64,000 bases of DNA from Perilla frutescens (Eukaryota; Streptophyta; Magnoliopsida; Lamiales; Lamiaceae). Position 1 is the first letter of the stretch, and the number at the start of each line of letters is the position of its first letter. Both the position numbers and the translations under genes were made by a program. The stretch is taken from positions 6,881,001 through 6,945,000 of the forward strand of contig BRKX01000014.1 in NCBI GenBank assembly GCA_026008535.1. The letters are read 5' to 3'. The notes beneath the pieces were generated by a model. It did no database searches and had not been told where the DNA came from. It saw nothing but the letters and a program-made list of their open reading frames with translations. Below are positions 1-10,359 of this stretch, one piece after another.

Positions 1-744
1 GCACGTGCAGCACGTGTGGCCTAAATAGCGGGATTTCACCCTAAAATCGATCTAAAGCCCTAATTTCCCAATCATGAACCCTTAAAGACTTCCGGCACTC
101 GTTTCGTTGAGGAGAAGACGGGAGAAGGTGAGAAGCTTGAAGTTGAGAGTCGAGGGTGACTCTCGCCGTCTCTGCAGCAACGGCCGAGGGATGAGGGGCC
201 TCTGGCGCCGTTGATGAGCGCAATGAGGGTAGTGACTGCGTCAAAGGCGGAGATCGATGAAGGGCCAGAATCTGACCATACTAGCCCACTCGTCTGAGAT
301 CGGGAAACCGAGAGGGAGTCTGGGGGCTGCTGTCGACACGATCTCGAGATCAGAATGGCATCCTCATCCGACGAGTCTTCAGAGAAGGCAGACGTTGAAG
401 ATAGCAAGTCCGGCGAGACTATCGAAGGTAATCTGTCACCCTCTTGCTCTGAATATGAGTCTTCCTCCTCCTCTTCACCCATTTCTGAAATTGAAACTTC
501 TTATTCTTCTATCTCTGAAGCTGAGGTGAATGGGGCTTGGATTTTTTTATTTTTGGTTTTTTGAGAGGCTGGGGCGTGATTGTTGGTGTTTGGAGATGTT
601 TGAGCTTCTAGAGAGGGGGATGTTGAGAATATTGTTGGAGGTTGAAATAGAGGTTGGGCTTTTGGGTTTAGGGAACAGTCGTCAGATTGGGGTGGAATCA
701 GAGATGGATGAGCTATCTGATGCCAATGAGGCTACAGCAGCGTG
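1..744. other. Unassigned sequence left of the NPF fragment
   Basis: No protein family is recognised here. The stretch has higher GC than most of the window and holds a short plus-strand frame from 355. That frame is rich in Ser, Glu and Asp, with a run of serines near codon 37, and it opens after a leader-like region. Several frames overlap on both strands and none has a clear family motif. Similarity to an NPF transporter starts abruptly near 751, so this stretch is either an intron or leader of an unknown gene, or a foreign fragment joined to the NPF relic. Low confidence. Confidence 0.3.
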
Positions 745-750
745 TTGGGG

Positions 751-879
751 GTTTGCAATCTAGCCTTCGGAGCTGATCAGTTCAACCCGAAAACAGAGTC
801 GGGCAAAAGGGGCATCAACAGCTTCTTCAACTGGTACTACTTCACCTTCACCTTCGCCATGATGGTGTCGCTGACTGTG
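751..879 (+). pseudogene. NPF (NRT1/PTR family) transporter pseudogene, left part
   Basis: The frame beginning at 754 encodes CNLAFGADQFNPKTESGK and then a hydrophobic stretch ending MVSLTV. This is the conserved loop and following membrane helix of plant proton-coupled nitrate/peptide transporters (NPF). The exon stops in mid-helix at 879, where a Copia element is inserted with the 5-bp target CTGTG at 875-879 repeated at 9066-9070. The reading frame continues in the family-typical way on the other side of the insertion. The upstream exons expected for the twelve-helix protein (usually near 550-600 residues) are missing from the window, so this is a fragment and not a working gene. Confidence 0.8.
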
Positions 880-1160
880 TGTTGGAGTATGGAGCCTGGA
901 AGGAAGTGAATCCTACCTCGAGTTCGGCGATCCTACCCGAATTTTTTTGGGCTTCCGTACAAGTATTTTTTTGGGCCCACGCTGTTTAGGGCTCGGTTGT
1001 TAGCATCTATTTATTGCTATTCTCCCATTGTAAATTGCATCGGAAAATATAGTGAAAACCCTGGCTTGGCATCGCCCCCAGACGTAGATACACATCGTAT
1101 CGAACTGGGTAAACAATTCTAGTGTCTGTTTTCATGATTGTGTGCATGTTTTTCCTAACA
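880..1160 (+). repeat. 5' LTR of Copia 1 (281 bp)
   Basis: It begins TGTTGGAGTATGG and ends TTTCCTAACA. It matches 8830-9065 except for a patch at about 934-994, where this copy has about 61 bp and the 3' LTR has only about 16 bp of different sequence. Confidence 0.9.
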
Positions 1161-1162
1161 AC

Positions 1163-1174
1163 TGGTATCAGAGC
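1163..1174 (+). other. Primer binding site of Copia 1
   Basis: TGGTATCAGAGC, the usual plant Copia primer binding site complementary to the 3' end of initiator tRNA-Met, lies 2 bp after the 5' LTR. Confidence 0.9.
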
Positions 1175-1199
1175 TCCGGGTTCAGTGGGAGCAATCACG

Positions 1200-4100
1200 A
1201 TGAGCAATGACGGGAAGACTGCAGTCGAGAAGTTTGATGGATCTGATTTCGGTTTTTTGGAAGATGCAGATCGAGGATTACCTCTACGGTAAAGATCTAT
1301 ATCAGCCCCTCAAACCTAAACCGGAAAAGATGAAACAGGCAGAGTGGGAGTTGCTGGACAGAAAAGCGATGAGCGCGATTCGTTTGTCGTTGTCCAAGGA
1401 TGTGGCTTATCACACGACTGCAGCAAAGTCGACGCAGGATATGATTAAGATCCTGGAGGAGATGTATCAGAAGCCATCCACAGCGAACAAGGTACATCTG
1501 ATAAGATGTTTATTTAATCTGAAGATGTCAGAGGGTACACCGGTACAGCAACATCTGAACGAGTTCAACATGATCACCGCGTAGTTGAACTCGGTTGAGA
1601 TCAAATTCGATGACGAACTTTGTGCCCTAATTTTGCTATCTTCTCTGCCTGAAAGTTGGGCCGGCACAGTGATAGCGGTTAGCGCCGCAGAGGCAAAACT
1701 GACGTTTGACAAAGTGAGAGATCTGATGATTGGCGAAGAAATTCACAGGAGAGAATCGGGATCTTCTGCTTCAGGATCAGCACTGAATACGGAAACTAGG
1801 GGCAGATCGAAGGGAAAACAGAACAGGAGAAGGTCAAAGTCGAGAGGAAAGAGCCAATCCAGAAAGGATAAGAGTTCAATCCAGTGCTGGAACTGTGAGG
1901 AGTATGGTCACTTCAAAAATCAGTGTGAAGCACCGAAGAAGAACAAGAATAAGGATCAGAAAGATAAGAAGACGGCGAATGCTACCACGTCTGATGATGA
2001 TGGTGAGGTATTGGTCTTGAGTGTGAGTAGTCCAATGGATTCTTGGGTGTTAGATTCTGGAGCGTCGTTCCATTCATGCAGCAATGCTGGCATAATGGAA
2101 AGTTATGTTTCTAGTGATTTTGGAAAGGTACATCTTGCTGATGATGAGCCTCTGAAAATCATGGGAAAAGGAGACGTGCAAGTAGTGACATCCAATGGAT
2201 CTGTGCTAAAGCTGAATGGAGTCAGACATATTCCCGGACTGAAGAGAAACTTGCTTTCGATTGGGCAACTCGATGTAGAAGGCTACACAGTGATGTTTGG
2301 CTGCAACAATTGGAAGATCACCAAAGGAGCTATGATAGTAGCTTGAGGGAAAAATGAGGGTACGTTGTATATGACAACTAACTCGAAGAATTGCATTGAT
2401 CTTGCAGGTGCAGCAAACGATGCAGAACTGTGGCACTGTCGGCTTGGCCACATGAGCGAGAAATGGATGAAAGTGATGTGTTCGAAAGGTAAGCTGCCCG
2501 GCCTGAAAACTGTTGAAGTTGGCCTGTGTGAGGACTGCGTATTTGGGAAACGAAAAAGGGTAAGTTTCTCGAGAGGTGGTAGAAGCTTGAGGACACAGAA
2601 GTTGGAGTTGGTCCACAGCGATCTATGGGGACCGGCACCTGTGAAGTCCCTAGGTGGCTCAGAGTACTATATGACCTTCATCGACGACTCCACTCGAAAG
2701 GTATGGGTTTATTTTCTTAAAAATAAATCTGATGCGTTTGATGCTTTCAGAAAATGGAAAGCCCTCGTAGAAACTGAAACAGGGCTGAAGGTGAAGTGTC
2801 TAAAGTCTGATAATGGAGGAGAGTATGAACTTGCGAAGTTCAAAGATTACTGTGCTGAGAATGGAATTCGCATGGAGAAGACCGTGAAAGGAACTCCACA
2901 ATAGAATGGAGTTGTAGAACGCATGAACAGGACGTTGAATGAGCGAGCAAGATGCATAAGGCTGAAAAGTGGGTTGCCAAAGACGTTTTGGGCGGATGCA
3001 GTCAACACAGCTGCATTCCTAATCAATAGAGGTCCATCAGTTCCGTTGGAGTTTCGAATACCTGAGGAAGAATGGACGGGAAATGAGGTAAACCTATCCT
3101 TCCTACGCATCTTTGGTTGTATTGCTTATGCTCATGTTGCTGCTGTTGATAGAAGTAAGTTGGATGCTAAATCTGTTAAGTGTACGTTCATTGGTTATGG
3201 AGGTGATGAGTTCGGTTATAGGCTCTGGGATGAGCAGAACCGAAAGGTTATTCGTAGTAGAGATGTGGTTTTCAATGAACAGGAGTTATACAAGGACAGA
3301 TTGAAGACATCTAGTTCTGACAATTCTGAGCCCTAAGTGGTCGAGTTAGATATCTCAAACTCAAGTGGGAGCAAGAAAAGTCAGAACGTTGAAGAGGTGC
3401 TTGAAGAAGAGCCGAGCACCTCACCACCGAACAATCCACTGCCAAGATCTGCTAGAGAACGACGTGCACCCGATAGGTACTCGCCCTCTAACTATTATTT
3501 GTTACTTACTGACGGTGGTGAACCTGAATGCTATACAGAGGCAGGAAAAGGTAGTGATAAACGAAGGTGGAGAGCTGCTATGGATGATGAGCTAGCATCT
3601 CTTCTCCTAAATAGCACTTGGGAGCTCATGGAGCTTTCAAAAGGCAAGAAGGCATTGCACTGCAAGTGGGTCTGTCGAATTAAGAATGAAGCTGATGGTA
3701 GCAAGTGCTACAAGGCGAGGCTGGTTGTCAAAGGGTTTGAGCAACGATACGGTATTGACTATACCGATGTGTTTACTCCTGTTGTGAAACTGACCACTAT
3801 TCGTTTGGTGTTGAGTATGGTAGTTGCAAAAAACCTGTTGTTACATCAGATGGATGTGAAGTCGGCGTTCCTTCATGGTGATTTGGAGGAGGACTTGTAC
3901 ATGACACAGCCCGAGGGATTCGTAGTGAATGGAAAGGAAAATCTTGTGTGCAAGTTGAAGAAGAGCTTGTATGGCTTGAAGCAAGCTCCGAAGCAGTGGT
4001 ATAAGAAGTTCGATGGTTTTATGTTGCAAATTGGTTTTGAAAGATGCCACGCTGACCATTGTTGCTACTATAAGAGGCTTGACAAAAGCTATCTTATCTT

Positions 4101-5073
4101 ATTGTTATATGTTGATGATATGCTAATTGCAGGAGCTGATGTAAAAGAAATGGATAAGTTGAAGAAGCAATTGTCGGAACGATTCTCCATGAAAGATCTT
4201 GGAAAGGCTAATCAGATTTTGGGCATGAGAATTGAACGAGATAAGACGGCAAGGAAATTGTATCTTTCGCAGGCTACTTACATTCAGAAGGTCCTGGAAA
4301 GATTCAACATGAATGATTCGAAGCCAGTAAGTGTACCTTTGGGTAGTCACTTTAAGCTGTCGAAGAAGGAGTCGCCGAGTACAAAGGAGGAACGTGCCGA
4401 AATGAAGAATGTTCCCTACGCTTCTGCAATTGGCAGCTTAATGTATGCCATGGTGTGTACGAGACCGGATATTGCGCAAGCAGTGGGAGTAGTGAGCCGG
4501 TTCATGGGTGATCCGGCCAAGCAACATTGGGAAGCAGTAAAGTGGATCCTTCGATACTTAAGAGGTACCACCGAAAAGGCTTTATGTGTCGATGGCAAGA
4601 ATGTTGAGCTGGCAGGTTATGTTGATGCAGATTTGGCGTCCAATGACCTTGATGGGAGGAGAAGTACAACCGGGTATGTATTTACTTATGGTGGTACTGC
4701 TATTTCTTGGACTTCTAAGTTGCAGAAGGTCGTTGCTTTATCCACCACGGAGACTGAATATGTAGCCGTGACGGAGGCAAGTAAGGAGATGGTGTGGTTG
4801 CAAAGTTTCTTGGGTAAACTTGGGAAGGAGCACAAGAATAGCACTCTCTATAGTGATAGTCAAAGTGCTATATTCTTGGCAAAGAATTCGGCGTTTCACT
4901 CAAGGACAAAGCACGTGGAGTTGAAGTATCACTACATTCGACACCTTTTAGAGAAGAAGATCTTGCAACTTGAGAAGATACTTGGAAGTAATAATCCAGC
5001 CGACATGTTTACTAAGGTGGTGACCTTAGAGAAATTGAAGCTATGCATAGCTTCAATTAGCCTTGGAACTTGA
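1200..5073 (+). pseudogene. Copia 1 gag-pol polyprotein, decayed
   Basis: An ATG at 1200 opens gag. A one-base shift in the T-run near 1250-1258 moves the reading to the frame that carries everything else to 5073. Visible parts in order are: a gag zinc knuckle (CX2CX4HX4C near 1885-1926); the protease site DSGAS near 2053; an integrase zinc-binding segment followed by the DDE core with SDNGGEYE near 2808; and reverse transcriptase with the YVDDM box near 4110 and RNase H to the end. Four in-frame stops interrupt it, at 1582, 2344, 2902 and 3334. Each is compatible with a single C-to-T change in a Gln or Arg codon. No other frameshift is needed, so decay is mostly by point mutation. Confidence 0.92.
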
Positions 5074-6050
5074 AGAGAAGGCTAGGCGATGCTAAGTGGA
5101 TACGGGGATGAGAGTAAGAAGATATGATTACACTACCACAAAAATGTTCATACTCTACATAATAAAGACTACAGTTTTTCAAAAATGCCGTAGTAAGTGA
5201 CGCAATCACTACGGTTTTTTTGACATCCGTAGAGTATGAGCGTTTTTTTTTTCAAACAACTACGGTGACATGGGTTTCTGTAGAGTATGAGCGTGAATTT
5301 TCTCCTTATAACTACGGTAAGATAAAAACCGGAGTCTATTGACATGTGTCAATTGTTAAGACTACGAATTAAATATTATCCGTAGAGATTTCAACAGATC
5401 ACAATGTCTACGGGCTCGACACATAACTGTAGTAATAATATTTATAAATAATAAAAATAAATAAAAAATAAAATTTATATGCTATATCTACAGTTTCATT
5501 AAATCTGTAGTAATACATGTATTTTCAAAAAAATAATAAAATCAAATTAAAATTTTAAAATTTGGGTAAAACATATAATCCCTAATTTTCTCAATCTCAG
5601 AAAATGAAAACACGCACGAGAGAGAGAACTGGAGTCAGGTATCTGGAGAAGAGTTGCGATATTGCAACTGGCGTTGCTGCTCCATCCCTACCAGCCTGCC
5701 GGCGCCGACGACCACCCATCTACCGCCGTCGTTGCTGTCTCGAGGAGTCGAGGAGGTATGTACCAATTTTCTTAGGGTTAGCCGTTTAGGGGCTAGGGCT
5801 CGTCTAAATCTACAATTTAGGCATATAATCATCGCTAAGCGCCCATTTAAGCTTGTCGAAAAATGGCTTAATTTGCTGATAAGCACACGACGCTTCGAAA
5901 TTTAATATACGCCGCGGCAAAAAGAGAGAAACCTCCACATTTCAAGTTTCAACATTCCCTTTCGTCTTTTGCCCCAAAATTCACTCCAATCTCAAAACCC
6001 CAATTCGGCAATTCCCTTCTCCCTTTCTCTTTCTCTGTCTTAGTTTCCCG

Positions 6051-6335
6051 ATGGGTTACACCAGAGAACAGTACCTCTACATGACGAAGCTAGCAGTGCA
6101 ATCCGCGTGCTACGAGGAGATGGTTGAATTCATAGACAACCTCGTCGTGAGCTCCAGCGGCACCGAGCTCTCCATGGAGGAGCGCAACCTCCTCTCTGTC
6201 GCTTACAAGAATGTCATCGGCTCGGTCCGAGCGGCGTGGCGCATCATGACCTCGATAGAGCAGGAGGAGGGCCGCAAGAACGACTGCCCAGACCCTCTGC
6301 CTCATCCTCAAAAATGGAAGGAGAAAAAGTATTGA
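6051..6335 (+). pseudogene. Captured 14-3-3 protein fragment inside the CACTA element
   Basis: The 94-codon frame starts MGYTREQYLYMTKLAVQSA and continues with YEEMVEFIDN and MEERNLLSVAYKNVIG. These are the N-terminal dimerisation helices of 14-3-3 (GRF/GF14) phosphopeptide-binding proteins. Similarity ends at about codon 78 (GRKND, near 6285), and the remaining residues before the stop are unrelated. A full 14-3-3 protein is about 250 residues, so the phosphopeptide groove formed by the later helices is absent. A CT-rich, leader-like stretch (about 5930-6050) precedes the ATG and may have been captured with it. The frame is still open, so a short protein could be made, but function is unproven. 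Confidence 0.85.
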
Positions 6336-8269
6336 CATCAATTTTTGTCGCATATTCTTAAACTTGTCTGAATGCTACTTCTGTTCTTTTTCCATTTTTT
6401 CTTAATTGAAAGTTTTAATTTTTATTTTCCGCTTATTACTTAACTCAAATTGCGTTCTCGCTTGACTTCTGTCTGAACCGTTTAATCAGACGTAATAATC
6501 TCTGATTTATCCCTTTTAATAAATTATAGTCCTCGATTCTCTTCAGAACCTGAAAAAGACCTGATTTTGCTTACTTTATTTGGTTAATCTTTACATGTTT
6601 TTCTTGTTTGTGTATGGTTTATTATATTGATAATGTTATTAAGAGTCTTGAATCAATTCTGTGAATCAGATATTTAATGATGAAACCGTTTCCTGATACA
6701 CTGGAGCACTTTTCTCAATCACTTGTGTGATGGAATTTGTTTCCACATAGACTGGAGCACTAGTCTGAATCAGTTATGCATGCTAATCTCGTTTCCTCAT
6801 ATATTGAATGCTTGTCTGGATGAATTATGTTACAATGGATTTGGTTCCTTACGTTTATTAGTTTATAAGTTGTATTGATTTGATTTGGTTAATCTGTTTC
6901 AACTTTTCCTAGGTTTCTGAAGCTTTATATATGGCTGCAATTCAAGAATTGTGAGATTTGACCGACTATTGGGGCATTTCAGCCATTCATTTCTCAAGGT
7001 TTTTGAGGTTGAAGAAAGGTGGCTGGGGTAAGAAGTTTACATTTGATTAAGAGCTGATGTTGAAGCTATGTAATCTGCCTTTTTGATTAATGCCTCTCTC
7101 TTTAGTCATATGTTTTTTGAAATATTTGGGTGTATTACTATCCATTCAAAATATCTGGATTTTCCAATCTGCATTTGATTAGCTATGTAGTAGACAAATC
7201 GTCTATTTTCTGACATCTTGAAGGATTAGGTATGAAATCTATGTTTGAGGCATGAGCATGCTCTAATCTACCAATGGAGTAATGCCCTCGAGCCATTAAT
7301 TAGTTAGCAAAAATGATAAATGATTCGTAAATGAGAGTTTAAGATCTGTGCATGTATAGTCTGGAGAATCATTCTTGGTTTGTTATATTTGTCCTTTTTG
7401 TCTTGATAAGTTATTTACTGCATGTTTATTTATGAGTTTCAGTTGACTTTCAGTTGAATTGTGCACAAGAGTGGATTGTAATGGGGTTGTTGTTGATGAT
7501 GGTTAGTTAAATGTCAAGTTGCTTCTGTTATTTCCAAATTCACAATCTTGTTGTTGTGTTTACCACCTTTTCTAGTTCAAATTCTGAACCAACAAACCAG
7601 AAAATGAAGTTTTTCTCTTTTATCTTATTTCATTTTCCATTCTTTTTGGCAACTTGATAGTATCTTGAATCACGATTACTGTTCTACCTTTTTTCTGATT
7701 CTTAACAAGTTCTGTTTGCATGACTTATTGCTGTTTCAATTCTTCCTCATTTCTTAAGTTGCTATGCCCAACTATATCTCATGCATTTGAATATTTTTTA
7801 ACAAATTATTAAATTTACTGAAGTTTTTATCGATGTATAATGTGATAATCTGATTTTAATGTAATTATATTATAATATTATCAGAGTTGGGAGCAACATA
7901 GCATAATTAGCTGGAGTTAATTATCCATACTACCTAACTAGGGGCTGGATTTATTGTGAAAGAAGTAGGGGCTGAATCTGCTTGATTTTTGCTTTGGTGT
8001 GTAAGGTATGTTTGATTATTTGTTTTGGTGATATTTGTGATATACAGTAATTTATTTTAGTTCTCATGGTGAAATGTTTCCACTCAGGATATGGACATGC
8101 ATCATGTTTCGGATTTTGAAGAGATGCAACATTCCCATGGTGGTAATAGGAACGGATGATCAACTACAGAGAGGGCGAGGAAGATAGTGAGAGTTTGGAA
8201 TCAAAGTGAGCAGATTGCAATCATCTCTTTGTATTTTGAATATTATCGGGTATTTTTGGAGTTTAGATT

Positions 8270-8385
8270 ATATTTTTGATATTGATGATAGATGGTTGTA
8301 TTGGATATTGGTGATGTTTTATTGGATATTATGGATGCTGTATTTGATATTGGATGGTGTATTGGATATTGGATCTGTATTGAGG
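8270..8385. repeat. Imperfect TTGGATATT-type short tandem repeat
   Basis: Repeated variants of TATTGGATATTG and TTGATATTGG follow one another here, inside the right half of the CACTA element. No coding role is seen. Confidence 0.6.
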
Positions 8386-8829
8386 TTTATTTTGAATTTT
8401 TGTAAATTTAATTTATTGTAATTTTATATTATTTTTTTGCAAATATATGGACTACAGATAAATTAACTGTAGAGATCGGAGTATTAAGAAATTAAAAATA
8501 CTACGGTGTAAAACACAACTGTAGTCTTAAGGTAACTTTTACTACGGTTTTCAGGTCCAAATGGGGTGAAATATCTACGGTCGAAGCGTAATCTGTAGTC
8601 TTAATTGCCTTATCTCTACGGAATTTTTGGTCTTACGACTACAGTGTCATAACCGTAGTTGATTTGTTCTTAAGACTACGGTTAAAAACCGTAGAGTAGG
8701 TGGGTACTCTATCTCTACACCACCTATCTCTACGGTCGCAGATCTCTTAAGACTACGGGTTTTAGCCGTAGAGTATGAGCATTTTTGTGGTAGTGTTACT
8801 TGGGAGTTATCAGTCTCCAAGTGGGAGAT

Positions 8830-9065
8830 TGTTGGAGTATGGAGCCTGGAAAGAAGTGAATCCTACCTCGAGTTCGGCGATCCAACTGTAAATTGCATCG
8901 GTTGTTAGCATCTATTTATTGCTATTCTCCCATTGTAAATTGCATCGGAAAATATAGTGAAAACCCTGGCTTGGCATCGCCCCCAGACGTAGATACACAT
9001 CGTATCGAACTGGGTAAACAATTCTAGTGTCTGTTTTCGTGATTGTGTGCGTGTTTTTCCTAACA
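8830..9065 (+). repeat. 3' LTR of Copia 1 (236 bp)
   Basis: It begins TGTTGGAGTATGG and ends TTTCCTAACA like the 5' copy, and is preceded by the purine tract AAGTGGGAGA. It is 45 bp shorter than the 5' LTR because of the replaced patch at 8884-8899. Confidence 0.9.
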
Positions 9066-9679
9066 CTGTGATCGTGTACGTCCAGGCAAGCTTGCACGTT
9101 TTTCTTCGTTGGTATGAGGATTTATGTCATGATTTTGCCTCAAGGAAGCCCCATCACTAATGTGGTTCGAACATTAGTCGTTGCATTCAAGAAAAGGAAG
9201 CTGCAGCTGCCTCAAAACCCTTGTAATTCATTGTTCAACTACCATTCCCCTGTTTCCATCAACTCCAAACTTGCTTATACTGATCAACTCAGGTATTTAT
9301 AAGTTGTTACACACATATATATATATAGGATTTTAGAGTGTTTTACATTATAATGTTGTCTTAATTTTAAGCTGATGTGATGAATGTGTTTTCTAGGTGG
9401 CTAAACAAAGCGATAGGCGTTTAGGCCGTGGCAACTTCAAGATTCCTGCAGCAACCTACAACGTCCAAGGTAGGAGAATCGAGCAATTGGTTGGCTGAGG
9501 ATTTGAATAAGGGGAGATTGGATTATTTCTACTACTTTGTTGTTGGCTTGGAAGTGGTGAATTTGGGTTGTTTTTTGGTTTGTGCTAAGTGGTACAGGTA
9601 CAAGCCTGTTGCTGATGATGATGATAACAGCAAAATGGATGTGGTTATGGAGATGATTGATTGTCAAAAATCTGTGTAG
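9066..9679 (+). pseudogene. NPF transporter pseudogene, right part
   Basis: After the target duplication the NPF helix resumes (IVYVQ). It then jumps, with loss of sequence and a frame change, to FFVGMRIYVMILPQGSPITN, a family-typical loop that reads on to TDQLR near 9290. A plausible intron (GT at 9293, AG at 9396) leads to RWLNKA, which breaks within a few codons. A different frame then gives QSDRRLGRGNFKIPAATYNV. The last island, KVGESSNWLAEDLNKGRLDY to the stop at 9679, is the NPF C-terminal helix pair. At least three internal deletions therefore separate islands that should be joined by whole membrane helices. This is a remnant independent of the Copia insertion. Confidence 0.82.
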
Positions 9680-10068
9680 TTAGTTTCGTTTCATATTTTT
9701 GAATAAATATTGGTTTATGATTAGTGTTGCAGATAGTAGATATATGTAATCTATAGAAGGGTTAGCTTTGCTCATTAAGTGTTGTAATCCATTGAAGAGG
9801 TGCTTGAACTCCAAATAATTAGTTAGTTAATATTTAATTTGGGACTGAAATTAAAATTCCTATGGGACCAAAATTGACAGTAATTTTAACGTTTTCTGTC
9901 ACGGTCCTCACGGAAGGACTAAAATTGACAGTAAAAAAAAAATTGGGACCAAAACAGATAGCTCTGGGACCAAAAGGGGAGAGAGGCGTGTCCTATGAGA
10001 CCAAAAGTGAAATTTTCTCGAGGATTATGCATGGAGATCATAATTAAGTTGAAATTCAAAGTTAAATA

Positions 10069-10114
<46 letters not shown>

Positions 10115-10359
10115 AACACATGAAAATGAGATTGATTAGACAAGGAGTGTGAGAATCCTTACCATACGCTCGGAAGAAGCCTATGAAGTTGTCTGCATTT
10201 TCAAGAACACATACAAAAGCATTAATTATCGTACAGAAATGAATTCTTAATTATAAAGCATGATATATAAAAATTTATATATATAGCTAAGATTGCTCGA
10301 TCGACTTCAAGGTAGGAAGAAGGACCACATGACCTATATATAGAAAAGCTATGAATTAA
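9680..10359. other. Non-coding stretch with decayed repeats and a TA microsatellite
   Basis: Sequence 9840-10020 contains several diverged copies of GGGACCAAAATTGACAG, in the style of an old LTR or tandem repeat. A (TA)n run occupies about 10072-10111. A small exon-like segment on the minus strand near 10167-10196 has AG before it and GTAAGG after it, but no family match. No gene is called. Confidence 0.6.

Larger units (their letters stand above)
5131..8795. mobile_element. CACTA (En/Spm-type) DNA transposon nested in Copia 1
   Basis: Both ends begin CACTACCACAAAAATG reading inward. The terminal inverted repeat spans 28 bp (5131-5158 and 8768-8795) with one mismatch. The 3-bp target duplication TTA is present at 5128-5130 and 8796-8798, which is the rule for CACTA elements. 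Subterminal regions (5160-5510 and 8450-8770) are packed with variants of ACTACGGT and ACTACAGT in both directions, as expected for transposase-binding repeats. No TNP1, TNP2 or transposase frame is visible, so the element is non-autonomous. It sits 57 bp past the Copia gag-pol stop and before the 3' LTR. The middle holds host-derived sequence, including a 14-3-3 exon. Confidence 0.92.
880..9065 (+). mobile_element. Copia LTR retrotransposon 1, carrying a nested CACTA element
   Basis: The boundaries are TG at 880 and CA at 9065, flanked by the direct 5-bp duplication CTGTG (875-879 and 9066-9070). It contains a 5' LTR, a tRNA-iMet-type primer binding site, a gag-pol region in Copia order (gag, protease, integrase, reverse transcriptase, RNase H), a purine-rich tract near 8817-8828 and a 3' LTR. 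Without the CACTA insertion (5131-8795 plus 3 bp) the element would be about 4.5 kb, a normal Copia size. The gag-pol frame carries four stops and one frameshift, so it is dead unless supplied in trans. Confidence 0.93.

Noticed and set aside
72..482. 136-codon minus-strand frame at the left edge
   Set aside because: Low-complexity mirror of the Ser/Glu-rich plus-strand sequence, with no family motif.
5604..5905. Overlapping frames of 61-83 codons inside the CACTA element
   Set aside because: Arg/Pro/Ser-rich translations of a leader-like region, overlapping on both strands; no support as protein.
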